A DNA stretch of 64,000 bases from Nectonema munidae (lineage: Eukaryota > Nematomorpha > Nectonematoida > Nectonematidae), in the NCBI GenBank assembly GCA_030549495.1, contig JAUIRK010000052.1, forward strand, positions 558,001 to 622,000, in the 5' to 3' direction. Shown here in pieces: positions 1 to 11,027 of the stretch. The notes below the pieces were generated by a model. It was given only the letters and a program-made list of their open reading frames with translations, ran no database searches and had not been told where the DNA came from. Both the position numbers and the translations under genes were made by a program. Positions within the stretch are counted from its first letter, which is position 1. Every line of letters begins with the position of its first letter.

Positions 1-1255
1 TAATTCCAAGGTTAATTTTGCAAAAAAAAATATTTCGTTTGTTTGTATTCTCTCTTTTGGCTCTTTTTCTTTGCTCCTAAAGTTTAAAGAACATAGAGAT
101 TCTTTTGAAAAAGTTTTGTAACAAATGGATTTTTGAGAAGTCATTGTCATTTACAAAATATATCATGAAACGTATAATTTACACATAAAAGCATAGTGTG
201 GTAGAAAACACAATGTATATATTTTACGTGACAACAAACAATTTTTTTGCCAGGCATAGAAATGCGTAATGCCAAACTTCTCATAGTTATCAACAATGAG
301 AGGAGGGAGATTAAATTGAGACAACTTCAGCGTTTCATCATCTGAAATATATAAAATATGAAATAAAATATGTGGAAGAATTATTATATATCATTTGATT
401 AATTAATTAAGAAATAAAAATTTTCCTTATAAGGGGAATCCAGACAGGTTTCACCCATTTTCAGAGAGTGAAAAAATCTTTCAGATAAAATCAAGTCTGC
501 TTTTTCATTTGAAAAGTAAATTTTAAAAACGTAATCGCTTGCTTTCTTTTAATATGAATTTTCATATGACTATTTGCACGTATGACAGACAACTTGATAT
601 TTATAAACCGTATATGCTAGTATAAAGTGTGTCTGTCTATTAGAGCATTTATAAAAATAAATATAACTTACTATAATTGGAAGTTAAAAGCTAATATTAT
701 GAACGTGAAAACAGGGCTTTCAAAAGCCTTTGTGGTGCTTAACGGGAAAAGTTGCCGTAGCAGGACCTCACTATTGCATACAACAATTGCTTTGTTCAGT
801 GTCTACAAAATACTCTTATAAAATAAATGCGAGGTTTTAAATTTAGACAACTCCATAAACATATTTCTGGTTTTACCATTAGAAACGTTTTTAATGAAAC
901 AATAAAGGACATCTCAATCAGATTTGATAGCAATTAAGAGCTTACTCCCATCTCTAAAATGGAATGGTATTTTATGTATTTTATGCTGGGACCAAAATAA
1001 AAGACTAGCTTGTGAAAAATAAAGCAAAAAGCAAAAAATACTTTAAAAACAATTAATTTGAACTATAAAAGCTTGTTTTTATTTTGTAAATAAAGTTTAT
1101 TTTAACGTATAATAAAAACAGTAGCAAGTAGAACCAACTAAATATAAATTTTATTACATCTGCGAAAAAAAAGTTTTATAAGCAAAATTGAAGGGTGAAC
1201 AAAAACTGAAAATAACGAAGCACAAGCTTCTACAACATTAAAGAAAGGATTAAAT

Positions 1256-1405
1256 GGGTGCGTGAGTTAGGTAAGTTAGATATGGCCTTTCGATAACTCA
1301 AGGTCTTGGGTTCGACCCCGCACAAAGCCTACTTTCCTCGTAGTTGGATACAAGCAGCGTAATTGTGCCTTCTCGGTGAAAATACCCCATAGTACTTTTC
1401 GCTTT
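1256..1405 (+). repeat. tRNA-derived SINE, copy in repeat A
   Basis: The head has a pol III A-box-like stretch and a clear B box (GGGTTCGACCC) spaced as in a tRNA. It is followed by the body seen in at least eight other places here (TTGTGCCTTCTCGGTGAAAA and a CCCCATAGTAC end). It lies inside the long direct repeat. Confidence 0.75.
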
Positions 1406-1830
1406 TAAATAGCCTGAAATAGTTTTTAAGTGATGCATATGCAACAAATAGAATAGTAGGGAAAATGCATTTGCAAAGATATTAGTTGTAGGTTTGATTG
1501 ATAAATCAAATCCTTGGACTGTACTGTCCATCATGTATGCATGGCTGGTATTGTGAGTTTTTATTTATATTTTAAAAAGTGGTTGACGTAAGGTTTGAAG
1601 TGGTAACCTGTCTTGTGTGAAATATCTACATGATTTCTAATATTTAGGTGCCGAAAAATTTTAAAACGGTAGGTTTGAAGAGATGGACGGTTATATGAGG
1701 GACCGGTTTAGAAACAAAGTTCCGCAATATATGTTAACTATATTTCAGTTAAAGGAAATAAGGTTTTAAGTTGTGAATAGTTTTTACAATATCAGCGAGA
1801 GAACTTAAATAAAAATTTTTTTATATGTAA

Positions 1831-1962
1831 AGAGAAGGATATGTAATCCTTGAACAAAAACTAGAAATCATTGAAAAGTATGAAAAAGACATGAAATGCG
1901 TTCATATCGCTCATGAAATGATTGTGGTAATAGGCATATTAATATTTCAAATAAAAATATGA
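1831..1962 (+). pseudogene. pogo/Tigger-like transposase N-terminal scrap (copy A)
   Basis: A 43-codon open stretch reads REGYVILEQKLEIIEKYEKD then MKCVHIAHEM, which resembles the psq/CENP-B helix-turn-helix start of pogo/Tigger transposases (LEQKLEIIxxYE...IAxE). No catalytic DDE part could be followed downstream, where all frames are broken. Seen: the motif. Inferred: family. The same scrap is at 10896-11027. Confidence 0.45.
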
Positions 1963-3238
1963 TAAAAAGTTTATAGAATAACGGTTTAAATGATCTTGAA
2001 CAGTCGGTTTGCGAAAAAAGAAAAAAATATTTGAGGAAATTAATTGAGGAAAAAACAAAAATTTTGAAAAATTCAATTCATTGTTAATTAAATATGATGT
2101 ATATCGTCGAAAATGAATATATCATGTTAGTGTATGGACACTGTAATAAAAAAAATAAATGGTATCAAGCAGAAACACAATATTCATAGCAAAGAGGAGA
2201 AGAGTTGGAAAAGTATTGTTGTAATCAATACAGGATGAGATGGGCAAACAAGGATTTTTTAAATTGGTAGGGTATTGTGTTCTACATGATATAGGAATAG
2301 AGCAAGTTAAAAGTTTTAAAGGCGTAAAAATTAAAATTTTTATAATAGGAATTAAAGATTTTAAGGTTAAACAAGGATTTTCTGAAATATTTATTAGAAT
2401 TAATAAAGATATAATGTAGTAAATAAAATCAAAATATATATTATTAGGAGTTAAATATAAAAGAAAAACTCAGCTAACTAAAGCTTAGATAATTCTTAAA
2501 AATTATTTTAGAATTAAACAAAATTTAAAATTATGTTAAATTCAATAGATTTAATTCATGTAAATGACAGTGTTTCACTCAAAAATATACTTTCATTATC
2601 TTCAATTTCTGCTAACAAAGAAGAATTTAAGACTTCATCAAAAGATGAACCAAACGTATTATCAAAAGACATTAGAACATCAAGCAGCTGATCTTCAATT
2701 TTTAAAATTTTTAAATATTTTTAATTATTTAAACTTGGATTAAAAAATGTTAAAATTAAAAAAATATCAGAAAAAAAATTTTGAGTATATAATTTTATTT
2801 GATGATTCTCAATTTGAATTTAGAAACTTTAAGAACATAACACTTTTTATATTTGACATAAGAAAAGAAGAAAAGGCAAAATTTTGTATGCGAAAGATTT
2901 TTGATAAAAGTAAAGTAAAGTAAAGTACACACAGACACACAATCAAATTAAAAAAACAAAATTAAATGATATGATTAAGAAGAGTCAACTCAAAAAAAAA
3001 AAGAAATGATATATGCATTTTGTAGTTGGTTAAAGTTTAAAAATATAAGTTGATAATTGAAATTTGAGAAGATACACATATAAATGCATACATATATATT
3101 ATAATATATAGGTTAAATACTATACTATAATATGAGCTTCAATGTTTGTTAAAGTGTGCCTCTAAGTAAGGTCAGGAGTATTATCTACTCTTAAAAACTG
3201 CATTAAACCATATTCAAGCATAATGCAACCATATAGAC

Positions 3239-3367
3239 CAGGGGTGGCCAAACTTTTTTTATATAAGGGCTACTTTTTTGTAGAAATTTTTGGAGGTCTA
3301 CCTTGTAGGTATAAAAAATAATTAATATTCTTAAAACAAATCTAACTTTTGTTGTTTTATATAAGTA
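3239..3367 (-). mobile_element. hAT transposon 3' end, truncated at LINE junction
   Basis: Begins with CAGGGGTGGCCAAACTT, a typical hAT terminal repeat, matching 12294 onward. After ATAAGTA the sequence switches to the (GTAG)n tail of the LINE, and the rest of the hAT is not found on the far side of the LINE. It is therefore a remnant of the element seen whole on this side in copy B. Confidence 0.75.
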
Positions 3368-3575
3368 GGTAGGTAGGTAGGTAGGTAGATTTCAAAGCAC
3401 TTTCCAGCGTGAGCTGATATGCTCGCGTAAGCTTGAGAGTTGGTTAAGGAAGATGCAGATGTTGGTAGAGATAGGTTGTCCTAAAAGTAGAAGAGAAAAG
3501 CAGATTAGTTTGTTATGGGGTTATCGACGGTGGTGAGAGTTGTTTCAATGGTGTCAATGAGGGTTGCTAGGGATT

Positions 3576-4586
3576 TTAGTAGTGTTGGATGTAACGGAAG
3601 ATCTGAGAGTGTTGTTGGAGATCTGTTAAGTAAAGAAAGGCAGCGAAATAGAAGAGAGGTGTATCTTGGCGATGATGACAGAAGATTTGACATGTGAATA
3701 TGAGGTGGTATGGCGTTTCTATTGTGTCGCATCCGAAACGACAGTATGGATTTTCGCTTACTTTAATTCGGAAAAGATATGCTTTGCATGGGCAATGGCC
3801 TGATAGCCAACGAATGGTTGAACGAGGTGGTGTAAATTTTTTGTTTTTGAAAGTTGTGTGAATTGTGCTGATGTGTGGTAAAGAGGAGATTAGTGCATTT
3901 TGAGATGAAGATATGGACATCTGCCATTCTTCTAGAGTGGATAAGTGAATGTGTGTTAGAAAGGTTTTGAGCGGTAGGGAGTTGAGAGGAATGTGGGAGG
4001 TTAGGTGTAAGTTTGAGGCTAAGTAGTCTACGAGGGAGTTTTCTGGTATGTTTTGATGAGCAGGGCACCAACATAGGTGTATGTGGAAATGTTTTGTAAG
4101 ATTGATTAGGGAGGAGGCGAGTTGAAAGGAGGGAAATGGGATGTTGTGTGATAGAGAGAGATCGTGGATTATGTTTTGTGCATCGGTATAGAAATGGATG
4201 GTAGTAAAGTGGGGAAGAAAGTGGTTAATGTTGTTAGTGATCATAGTGCAGGCGTGTAAAAGGCTAAAGATTTCGCATTCGAGGATTGAGAGTAGAGGAT
4301 TTAATTGGGATCGATGGGTGTAAAAGGGGCTAGTGGAAGAGCTTTTGAAGAAGGCGTAAGCAAAGGAGGTACTTAGGGACTTCTTTGAGGCGTCTGTGAA
4401 GATGCGTAGGGAGGTTGGCGAAGAAGTAGAGCGAAGGTATGAAATTGATTGTTTTGCAAAAAATTTGTTTTTGCATATAGATGTTTTGAGAGGGTTTTGT
4501 GCAGATGGGTGAGTTAAAAGAGATGGGTGTATCGAGGGATGAACTAGGTAGTTAGCAATATTTGGAGCGTATTTTGCTAATAGATG
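3576..4586 (-). CDS. LINE ORF2, RNase H and C-terminal CCHC part (after in-frame stop)
   Basis: In exactly the same frame as 7250-4587 (7250 minus 4244 is divisible by 3) and open from 4586 to the stop at 3576. It shows all four RNase H carboxylates: LRIFTDASKK (Asp), ILECEIFSLLHA (Glu), TIHFYTDAQN (Asp) and ENSLVDYLA (Asp), with LCWCPAHQN in the usual WVPAH position. It ends with CRFGCDTIETPYHLIFTC, the Cys/His motif that closes I/R1/LOA ORF2 proteins. RNase H removes RNA from the cDNA hybrid. With the upstream part it would make a single ORF2 of about 1,224 residues. Confidence 0.85.
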   Translation of the reverse strand, partial: HLLAKYAPNIANYLVHPSIHPSLLTHPSAQNPLKTSICKNKFFAKQSISYLRSTSSPTSLRIFTDASKKSLSTSFAYAFFKSSSTSPFYTHRSQLNPLLSILECEIFSLLHACTMITNNINHFLPHFTTIHFYTDAQNIIHDLSLSHNIPFPSFQLASSLINLTKHFHIHLCWCPAHQNIPENSLVDYLASNLHLTSHIPLNSLPLKTFLTHIHLSTLEEWQMSISSSQNALISSLPHISTIHTTFKNKKFTPPRSTIRWLSGHCPCKAYLFRIKVSENPYCRFGCDTIETPYHLIFTCQIFCHHRQDTPLFYFAAFLYLTDLQQHSQIFRYIQHY

Positions 4587-7250
4587 TTAGTAGAAAGAAT
4601 AGGATGGAGTATTGTGGTGGGGTGTGATCGGATGAAATGGGGGAATTAAGTTGTTGTATGTCAAGATGAAGCGCTTAATAATAGTTTTTTTAAGTTGGAG
4701 TTGTAATGGTAGGGTGTTAGTTAGAATTTCTAGGCATTGTGTGGAAGTAGTACGATATGCGTTGGTGATGCAAAGTAGACAGAGACGGTGTATCTTGTTA
4801 AGAAAATGTATGGTTGTGGGGTGTTTTAAGGAGATGCCCCAGGAAAGAATTCCGTATTGAATTACTGGTAGGATTAAGGATATGTATATGTATTTGGTGT
4901 GTTTGGGACGGAGGCCCCATTTATAAGAGATAGCGCTTTTAAGTGAAAAAAGGGTGACTGAGAGTTTTTGGTATATTTTTTTAAAGTGTATTGAAAATTT
5001 TAGGTTGGACTGAAGGTTTAGTCCTAGATAATTGATAGTCTTTGATGCAGTTATAGAAGTAGAGGTATTTAAATGAAGGGGTAAATGTTCTATGCGTCTG
5101 CGTGTAAAGTGAATGAGGTTTGTTTTGCTGGAGTTAAAGAATATCTTATGTGTGTTTGCTCTTTCTTGTAGCCTTAGTAGAAATGAAGAGGATTTGGTGA
5201 GGTTTTCTTGTTGAGAGTTGCTGGTGAAGGTGAATAATATGTCGTCTGAAAAACATTGGGAGAAATCAGTGTTGGTGTGGATTAGATCGAAAAGCGGGTC
5301 TATGAGAACTAGCCAGAGGATATCAGAAAGACATCCTCCTTGGGGAGTCGAGAGGGTTAGCTTATGGATGCAAAGGGAAGCGCGATGTCGGAAAATGAGA
5401 CAGCGGTTTGAAAGGTATGAGCTTATAAATTTGATGATGTAAGGAGGAAATGATTTGTGTGCAAGGTTAGTGATGATGGCAGGATGCCAGGCTGAGTTGA
5501 AAGCGTTGTTTATGTCTAAGAAGATTGTAGAAGAAATTTTCTGAGTAGAAAGAGAAGAGTCAAGGTAGGTGGTTAGACGCGATAGTGCTGTTTCCGTATT
5601 TTTGTTGGGAAGGTATGCAAATTGTGTGTGATGAATGAGGTTACGGGATAGGATGTAGTGGACTAGACGTTTGCGAATGATTTTTTCGAAAAGTTTGCCT
5701 AGTATGGGTAGTAGAGTGATTGGTCGCCAATTTTGAATGAGGCTTGAATCTTTATTGGGTTTAGGAATGAGTATGAGTTTGCCGATTTTCCAAACGTTGG
5801 GGAAATGTGAATGAGTAAGGCATGCATTGAAAATAAGGAGTAAATGTTTGTTTAGAATGTGTATTGATTTTTTAATATGTTTGGGTGAGATATGGTCGTA
5901 GCTAGATGAGGCATTTGTTTTAAGAGCGTTTACTGCTATGTTTAATTCATTTAGTGTGATTGGAGGAAAAATAGGGTTTTGGATGGAGTGAATGATGTTT
6001 TTAGAGTGTTCTCGAATTGTGTGGTGAAAGGGGAGATCAGAAGAGGGAGAGTCGGGGGGAAAGATTGTCGATAGAAATGGTGGGTTGTAGTGTGTTGTAT
6101 GATCGGATGAGCAGGGAAGTATTGTTTCGGGGAGAATAGAAGGTTTTTTCTTTTTGGTTAGCCTATTAATGATGTTCCATGGGTTGTTTGAGTGTTGGCT
6201 GGTGAATTTTACCCATGAGTTCTTTTTAGCTTGAAGTATTGCCTGTTTGTATTCTTTTTTAACAGTAGAATGGATTGAGATGATTAAGGGAGTAGGGGAT
6301 TTTCGTAGGGTTTTGATAATTCGTTTTAGATTGTTTTTTATTGCATTCAACTCGGGTGTCCAGAAATAGGCATGTTTTCTTTTAGGAAATGGGTTGATAG
6401 GAGTGGAGGATAAGATGGAATGTGAGACATGATCATTGAGAGATAGTGCTGCTTTATCGATGTAAGTGGGAGAGGAGAGGGATGTTAATGTAGGGAGTGA
6501 GTTGTTGAGAATGTTGAGATATGTAAGCCAGTGAGTGGTGTTCTTTTTTATAATGTTGTTAAAGTTTTTGATGGTTGTAGTGTTTATGTGAAGTTGAAAT
6601 GTTATGAAGGCGTGATCTGAAGCTGATGGGATGTCTGAGATTGACCAATTGGATATTAGATTGAGAGTATTTGAAGTGGTTATTGTGAGGTCAATGTGAG
6701 AAGTGTATTGTTCGTTGTTACAAGAGCGTTGGTATGTAGGGTTTTTAGATTTGTCAGCGAGATATAGGTTGTTTGAACATAAGAAATTGATGACTTGTTG
6801 TCCTCGTGGGTTTTCTTTGTGGTCCCAGATGTGTGATCGAGCGTTGCAATCAGTTGAGATGATTAAATGATATGTAGACGGGAGTGTGGATGTTGCAAGT
6901 GTTAGTAATTGGGAGAAATCAGAGGGGATGGCTATTGGGTGTGAGGGAGGAGAGTAAAGAGTTGCGAAAAGAAGAGGGTGAGGTTTGGTGTGAACAAGAA
7001 CAAAGTAAAAATTGTTGGAAGAGAATCGTGGTAATGGTGTGTGGTGAACGGTTGATTTTATGTAGATGCATGCTGAATAACAGGATAAAGGTGACGTGTG
7101 ATATAGTAAATAATTTGGTATAATAGAAGAGAGGTTTGGATATGGTTCGTTAATAGATATTGCATCAAAAAAGTTTGAAATTAGAATGTTATATAGGTTT
7201 GTCCAAGCGGCATTAGAGTGGTTGAGGTTAATGTGGAGAAAATTTAGCAT
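4587..7250 (-). CDS. LINE ORF2, endonuclease and reverse transcriptase part
   Basis: 887 codons from ATG at 7250. The N-terminal ~220 residues are an APE-type endonuclease: INLNHSN start, catalytic Glu in SINEPY, STDCNARSHIWD, and SASDHAF. The RT follows with FLDINNAFNSAW, STPQGGCLSDILW and the catalytic box FSDDILF (Ser instead of the usual Ala before DD). The frame ends at a TAA (4589-4587) directly after the RT/thumb region, but the same frame stays open beyond it for another 336 codons that encode RNase H. Either this copy has one nonsense change or the stop is read through; the former is more likely. ORF1 is immediately upstream. Confidence 0.9.
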   Translation of the reverse strand: MLNFLHINLNHSNAAWTNLYNILISNFFDAISINEPYPNLSSIIPNYLLYHTSPLSCYSACIYIKSTVHHTPLPRFSSNNFYFVLVHTKPHPLLFATLYSPPSHPIAIPSDFSQLLTLATSTLPSTYHLIISTDCNARSHIWDHKENPRGQQVINFLCSNNLYLADKSKNPTYQRSCNNEQYTSHIDLTITTSNTLNLISNWSISDIPSASDHAFITFQLHINTTTIKNFNNIIKKNTTHWLTYLNILNNSLPTLTSLSSPTYIDKAALSLNDHVSHSILSSTPINPFPKRKHAYFWTPELNAIKNNLKRIIKTLRKSPTPLIISIHSTVKKEYKQAILQAKKNSWVKFTSQHSNNPWNIINRLTKKKKPSILPETILPCSSDHTTHYNPPFLSTIFPPDSPSSDLPFHHTIREHSKNIIHSIQNPIFPPITLNELNIAVNALKTNASSSYDHISPKHIKKSIHILNKHLLLIFNACLTHSHFPNVWKIGKLILIPKPNKDSSLIQNWRPITLLPILGKLFEKIIRKRLVHYILSRNLIHHTQFAYLPNKNTETALSRLTTYLDSSLSTQKISSTIFLDINNAFNSAWHPAIITNLAHKSFPPYIIKFISSYLSNRCLIFRHRASLCIHKLTLSTPQGGCLSDILWLVLIDPLFDLIHTNTDFSQCFSDDILFTFTSNSQQENLTKSSSFLLRLQERANTHKIFFNSSKTNLIHFTRRRIEHLPLHLNTSTSITASKTINYLGLNLQSNLKFSIHFKKIYQKLSVTLFSLKSAISYKWGLRPKHTKYIYISLILPVIQYGILSWGISLKHPTTIHFLNKIHRLCLLCITNAYRTTSTQCLEILTNTLPLQLQLKKTIIKRFILTYNNLIPPFHPITPHHNTPSYSFY

Positions 7251-8320
7251 AGGAATTTGCTTATTAGAAGGTTATGTTGATTTTGGATGTGTTGTGTGTG
7301 TTTAATTTGGAATTCGCAATGTTTGGATGTAGCGTTGTGGTGATTGTGACAATTAAAGCATGAGAGTTTTGTGGAATCATTTTTGAAGATGCATTCCGAT
7401 ATAGAGTGGCCTCGATTTCCGCAGTGATCGCAATTTGGTGATGCAGCTTTGCATTTGTTCGTTGAGTGATTGTGTTTTAGACAATTCTGGCATTGGCGAT
7501 GTAATGGTTTTGCTAAGGTTAGAGTGAGAATGTGATGGTCAACAAAGAGTATAGGAGATTTAAGTAGATGTTTAAAAATGTTAGGGTTGCTAGGTTCTAA
7601 TATAGCACTATAAGAGAAGGTTCCTGTGTTACCGGCTTGGCGTACTGTATTAAGGGTGCCAATATTTTTTAGGTTTAAGTTTTCGTTAGCAATGGTTTCG
7701 GAGAGAGAAGAAAGTGGTGTGGTTATAGGTATGCTTCTAAGTAGGAAGCGGGGTTTGAGGATCGGTAAATCTTCGGATTTAATGCCGTTATTGTGGAGAG
7801 TTTGATGTGCTAGTGCTTTTTCTTCAGGTTTAGAGAATTGGAAATAAATAGTGCCACTATTTGAAGACCGTGTATTAGAGATGGTAAGAGTGTTTTTATT
7901 GGTTTCTAAGTTGTTGACTATTTTTTGTCGGAAGGCAGCTTTCTCGGCTTTAGAGTCAGAGGGAGTAAGGGGGGCTATTTTTAGAGTAAGCTCACTATTT
8001 AGAGATGGCTTAGACTTAGGTGGAGAGGGTTTTTGTCTATCCTGAATGTTGTTGGATAAGCTAGGTGTGGTTATGGATGAGACTTGTGCGTATGTAGGTA
8101 ATGAGGGGCAAGGTAGAGTATGTGGGTGGTGAGTATGAGAGAGTTGTTCAATTTTGTTGGAGTGAGCAAGAGTTACTTCATATTTTAGATTATTAAGGAG
8201 GGTAAGGTCTTCTGCATTTAGAGAGGAATTTGCTATGAATTCATTGAAGAGATTTGCTATTAATTGGGTAGAGGTAAGGTTGGGGGTATCATCGTGACGT
8301 GCACGTTTTGGGTTAGACAT
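7244..8320 (-). CDS. LINE ORF1, gag-like zinc-knuckle protein
   Basis: 358 codons with an ATG at 8320 and an uninterrupted frame. The N-terminal half is Ser/Thr/Asn-rich. The centre resembles the RNA-binding region of Jockey-group ORF1 proteins. The C-terminus has CCHC zinc knuckles: CQNCLKHNHSTNKC at residues 277-290 and CDHCGNRGHSISEC at 297-310, followed by a third looser one (CFNCHNHHNATSKHC, 321-335). In this family ORF1 coats element RNA and takes it to the nucleus. Its stop codon overlaps the ORF2 start (ATGCTAA at 7250-7244), which suggests coupled translation. No break is visible, so the copy looks young. Confidence 0.88.
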   Translation of the reverse strand: MSNPKRARHDDTPNLTSTQLIANLFNEFIANSSLNAEDLTLLNNLKYEVTLAHSNKIEQLSHTHHPHTLPCPSLPTYAQVSSITTPSLSNNIQDRQKPSPPKSKPSLNSELTLKIAPLTPSDSKAEKAAFRQKIVNNLETNKNTLTISNTRSSNSGTIYFQFSKPEEKALAHQTLHNNGIKSEDLPILKPRFLLRSIPITTPLSSLSETIANENLNLKNIGTLNTVRQAGNTGTFSYSAILEPSNPNIFKHLLKSPILFVDHHILTLTLAKPLHRQCQNCLKHNHSTNKCKAASPNCDHCGNRGHSISECIFKNDSTKLSCFNCHNHHNATSKHCEFQIKHTQHIQNQHNLLISKFLC

Positions 8321-8340
8321 GTGAAATGAGTGTGAGAGAG

Positions 8341-9066
8341 TGATATGGTATAAAGATAAAAATTTTAACTCTAATTAGTAAAGGTATAATTAATAAGAGG
8401 TCCTGTTTGTAGATATTTCTCTAGGAGTAAATAATATTCGCCATTTTTAAAGATTGAGGGTGTTGTTGATTGAAAAGGTTGAAAAAATAGTAATGATATT
8501 AAACCTAAAGATAATTAAAATATTAAAAACATGGACATATATCATTGATATTTTGATTTTTTGGTATCCGCTACCTGTCTAACATACATCTAGACTCTAG
8601 CACTTTTTTGATGCTAAACAAAAACAAAGATAAAATCAAATATTAGGCCACTATCCGATTCTAAACATTGCATGATCATCGCAACATATGTGAAATTTGA
8701 AAGTTTCTATTTCACTCAATAAGAGAGACAACAAACTACAACTAAAACCTAAAAACCCCTCTCCTGTTGCTTGAAATTGTTTTTAGTTTTCTTAAATTTT
8801 TTTGTAATTCTTCCTGAATTCGAAACGTTAGTTGGTCTCGGTAAGAGGAGGCCTTAACTCATATTAAAATAGATTTATTAACAACTTTATTCTCCGCAAA
8901 AGTTCGTTTTTGCAAGCGGAATCTAAGTAAAATAGATTTATTACGATGTCTCGGGTTCTATCCAGCATAAAATTTTCTTTAATCATAGTTTGACACAAAC
9001 GATTCAATTTTGTATTGTGAATGAAAATATTGCAAGGTACCCTTACCATTAACATACTCTTTTTCC
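8341..9066. other. Unassigned stretch between LINE and repeat B
   Basis: No credible gene. It may include the LINE 5' UTR. A 20 bp string at 8624-8643 recurs exactly at 14328-14347, beyond the hAT transposase. That is suggestive of shared origin but too short to settle it. Confidence 0.5.
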
Positions 9067-10320
9067 TAATTCCAAGGTTAATTTTGCAAAAAAAATATTT
9101 CGTTTGTTTGTATTCTCTCTTTTGGCTCTTTTTCTGTGTTCCTAAAGTTTAAAGAACATAGAGATTCTTTTGAAAAAGTTTTGTAACAAATGGATTTTTG
9201 AGAAGTCATTGTCATTTACAAAATATATCATGAAACGTATAATTTACACATAAAAGCATAGTGTGGTAGAAAACACAATGTATATATTTTACGTGACAAC
9301 AAACAATTTTTTTGCCAGGCATAGAAATGCGTAATGCCAAACTTCTCATAGTTATCAACAATGAGAGGAGGGAGATTAAATTGAGACAACTTCAGCGTTT
9401 CATCATCTGAAATATATAAAATATGAAATAAAATATGTGGAAGAATTATTATATATCATTTGATTAATTAATTAAGAAATAAAAATTTTCCTTATAAGGG
9501 GAATCCAAACAGGTTTCACCCATTTTCAGAGAGTGAAAAAATCTTTCAGATAGAATCAAGTGTGCTTTTTCATTTGAAAAGTAAATTTTAAAAACGTAAT
9601 CGCTTGCTTTCTTTTAATATGAATTTTCATATGACTATTTGCACGTATGACAGACAACTTGATATTTATAAACCGTATATGCTAGTATAAAGTGTGTCTG
9701 TCTATTAGAGCATTTATAAAAATAAATATAACTTATTATAATTGGAAGTTAAAAGCTAATATTATGAACGTGAAAACAGGGCTTTCAAAAGCCTTTGTCG
9801 TGCTTAACGGGAAAAGTTGCCGTAGCAGGCCCTCACTATTGCATACAACAATTGCTTTGTTCAGTGTCTACAAAATACTCTTATAAAATAAACGCGAGGT
9901 TTTAAATTTAGACAACTCCATAAACATATTTCTGGTTTTACCATTAGAAACGTTTTTAATGAAACAATAAAGGACATCTCAATCAGATTTGATAGCAATT
10001 AAGAGCTTACTCCCATCTCTAAAATGGAATGGTATTTTATGTATTTTATGCTGGGACCAAAATAAAAGACTAGCTAGTGAAAAATAAAGCGAAAAGCAAA
10101 AAATACTTTAAAAACAATTAATTTGAACTATAAAAGCTTGTTTTTATTTTTTAAATAAAGTTTATTTTAACGTATAATAAAAACAGTAGCAAGTAGAACC
10201 AACTAAATATAAATTTTATTACATCTGCGAAAAAAAAGTTTTATAAGCAAAATTGAAGGGTGAACAAAAACTGAAAATAACGAAGCACAAGCTTCTACAA
10301 CATTAAAGAAAGGATTAAAT

Positions 10321-10470
10321 GGGTGCGTAAGTTAGGTAAGTTAGATATGGCCTTTCGATAACTCAAGGTCTTGGGTTCGGCCCCGCATAAAGCCTACTTT
10401 CCTCATAGTTGGATACAAGCAGCGTAATTGTGCCTTCTCGGTGAAAATACCCCATAGTACTTTTCGCTTT
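10321..10470 (+). repeat. tRNA-derived SINE, copy in repeat B
   Basis: Duplicate of the 1256-1405 SINE carried along with the long repeat; it differs by a few bases. Its B box reads GGGTTCGGCCC. Confidence 0.75.
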
Positions 10471-10895
10471 TAAATAGCCTGAAATAGTTTTTAAGTGATG
10501 CATATGCAACAAATAGAATAGTAGGGAAAATGCATTTGCAAAGATATTAGTTGTAGGTTTGATTGATAAATCAAATCCTTGGACTGTACTGTCCATCATG
10601 TATGCATGGCTGGTATTGTGAGTTTTTATTTATATTTTAAAAAGTGGTTGACGTAAGGTTTGAAGTGGTAACCTGTCTTGTGTGAAATATCTACATGATT
10701 TCTAATATTTAGGTGCCGAAAAATTTTAAAACGGTAGGTTTGAAGAGATGGACGGTTATATGAGGGACCGGTTTAGAAACAAAGTTCCACAATATATGTT
10801 AACTATATTTCAGTTAAAGGAAATAAGGTTTTAAGTTGTGAATAATTTTTACAATATCAGCGAGAGAACTTAAATATAAATTTTTTTATATGTAA

Positions 10896-11027
10896 AGAGA
10901 AGGATATGTAATCCTTGAACAAAAACTAGAAATCATTGAAAAGTATGAAAAAGACATGAAATGCGTTCATATCGCTCATGAAATGATTGTGGTAATAGGC
11001 ATATTAATATTTCAAATAAAAATATGA
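10896..11027 (+). pseudogene. pogo/Tigger-like transposase N-terminal scrap (copy B)
   Basis: Counterpart of 1831-1962 in the second long repeat, with the same LEQKLEIIEKYE motif and the same loss of frame afterwards. Confidence 0.45.

Larger units (their letters stand above)
1..3367. repeat. Long direct repeat, copy A
   Basis: Positions 1-3367 align co-linearly with 9067-12422 (offset 9066 at the left, 9055 at the hAT end, so copy B is about 11 bp shorter). I counted roughly 14 substitutions plus a small indel in the first 1.3 kb, so about 1% divergence and a recent duplication. The left boundary lies outside the window. The unit contains a SINE, a pogo/Tigger-like helix-turn-helix scrap and 129 bp of an hAT 3' end. 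The copy stops where the LINE tail begins. Confidence 0.93.
3366..8340 (-). mobile_element. R1/LOA/I-type LINE, nearly intact
   Basis: Minus-strand non-LTR retrotransposon: ORF1 8320-7244, ORF2 7250-3576, short 3' UTR, and a 3' tail of tetranucleotide repeats (CTAC in LINE sense, 3366-3390). The two ORFs overlap as ATGCTAA. A C-terminal RNase H after the RT is found in the I/R1/LOA-related clades, not in RTE or L1. The 5' end is not defined: upstream of 8320 nothing marks a boundary, and no target-site duplication matching ATAAGTA was found. A 165 bp fragment of the same family lies at 17045-17209. Confidence 0.88.

Noticed and set aside
627-821. Small conserved protein present twice (also 9692-9886)
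   Set aside because: Conserved only because the whole 3.4 kb was duplicated recently; no ATG start and no recognised family.
5218-5442. Plus-strand frames inside the LINE (also 4651-4860, 6884-7123, 7851-8045)
   Set aside because: Antisense shadows of LINE ORF1 and ORF2.
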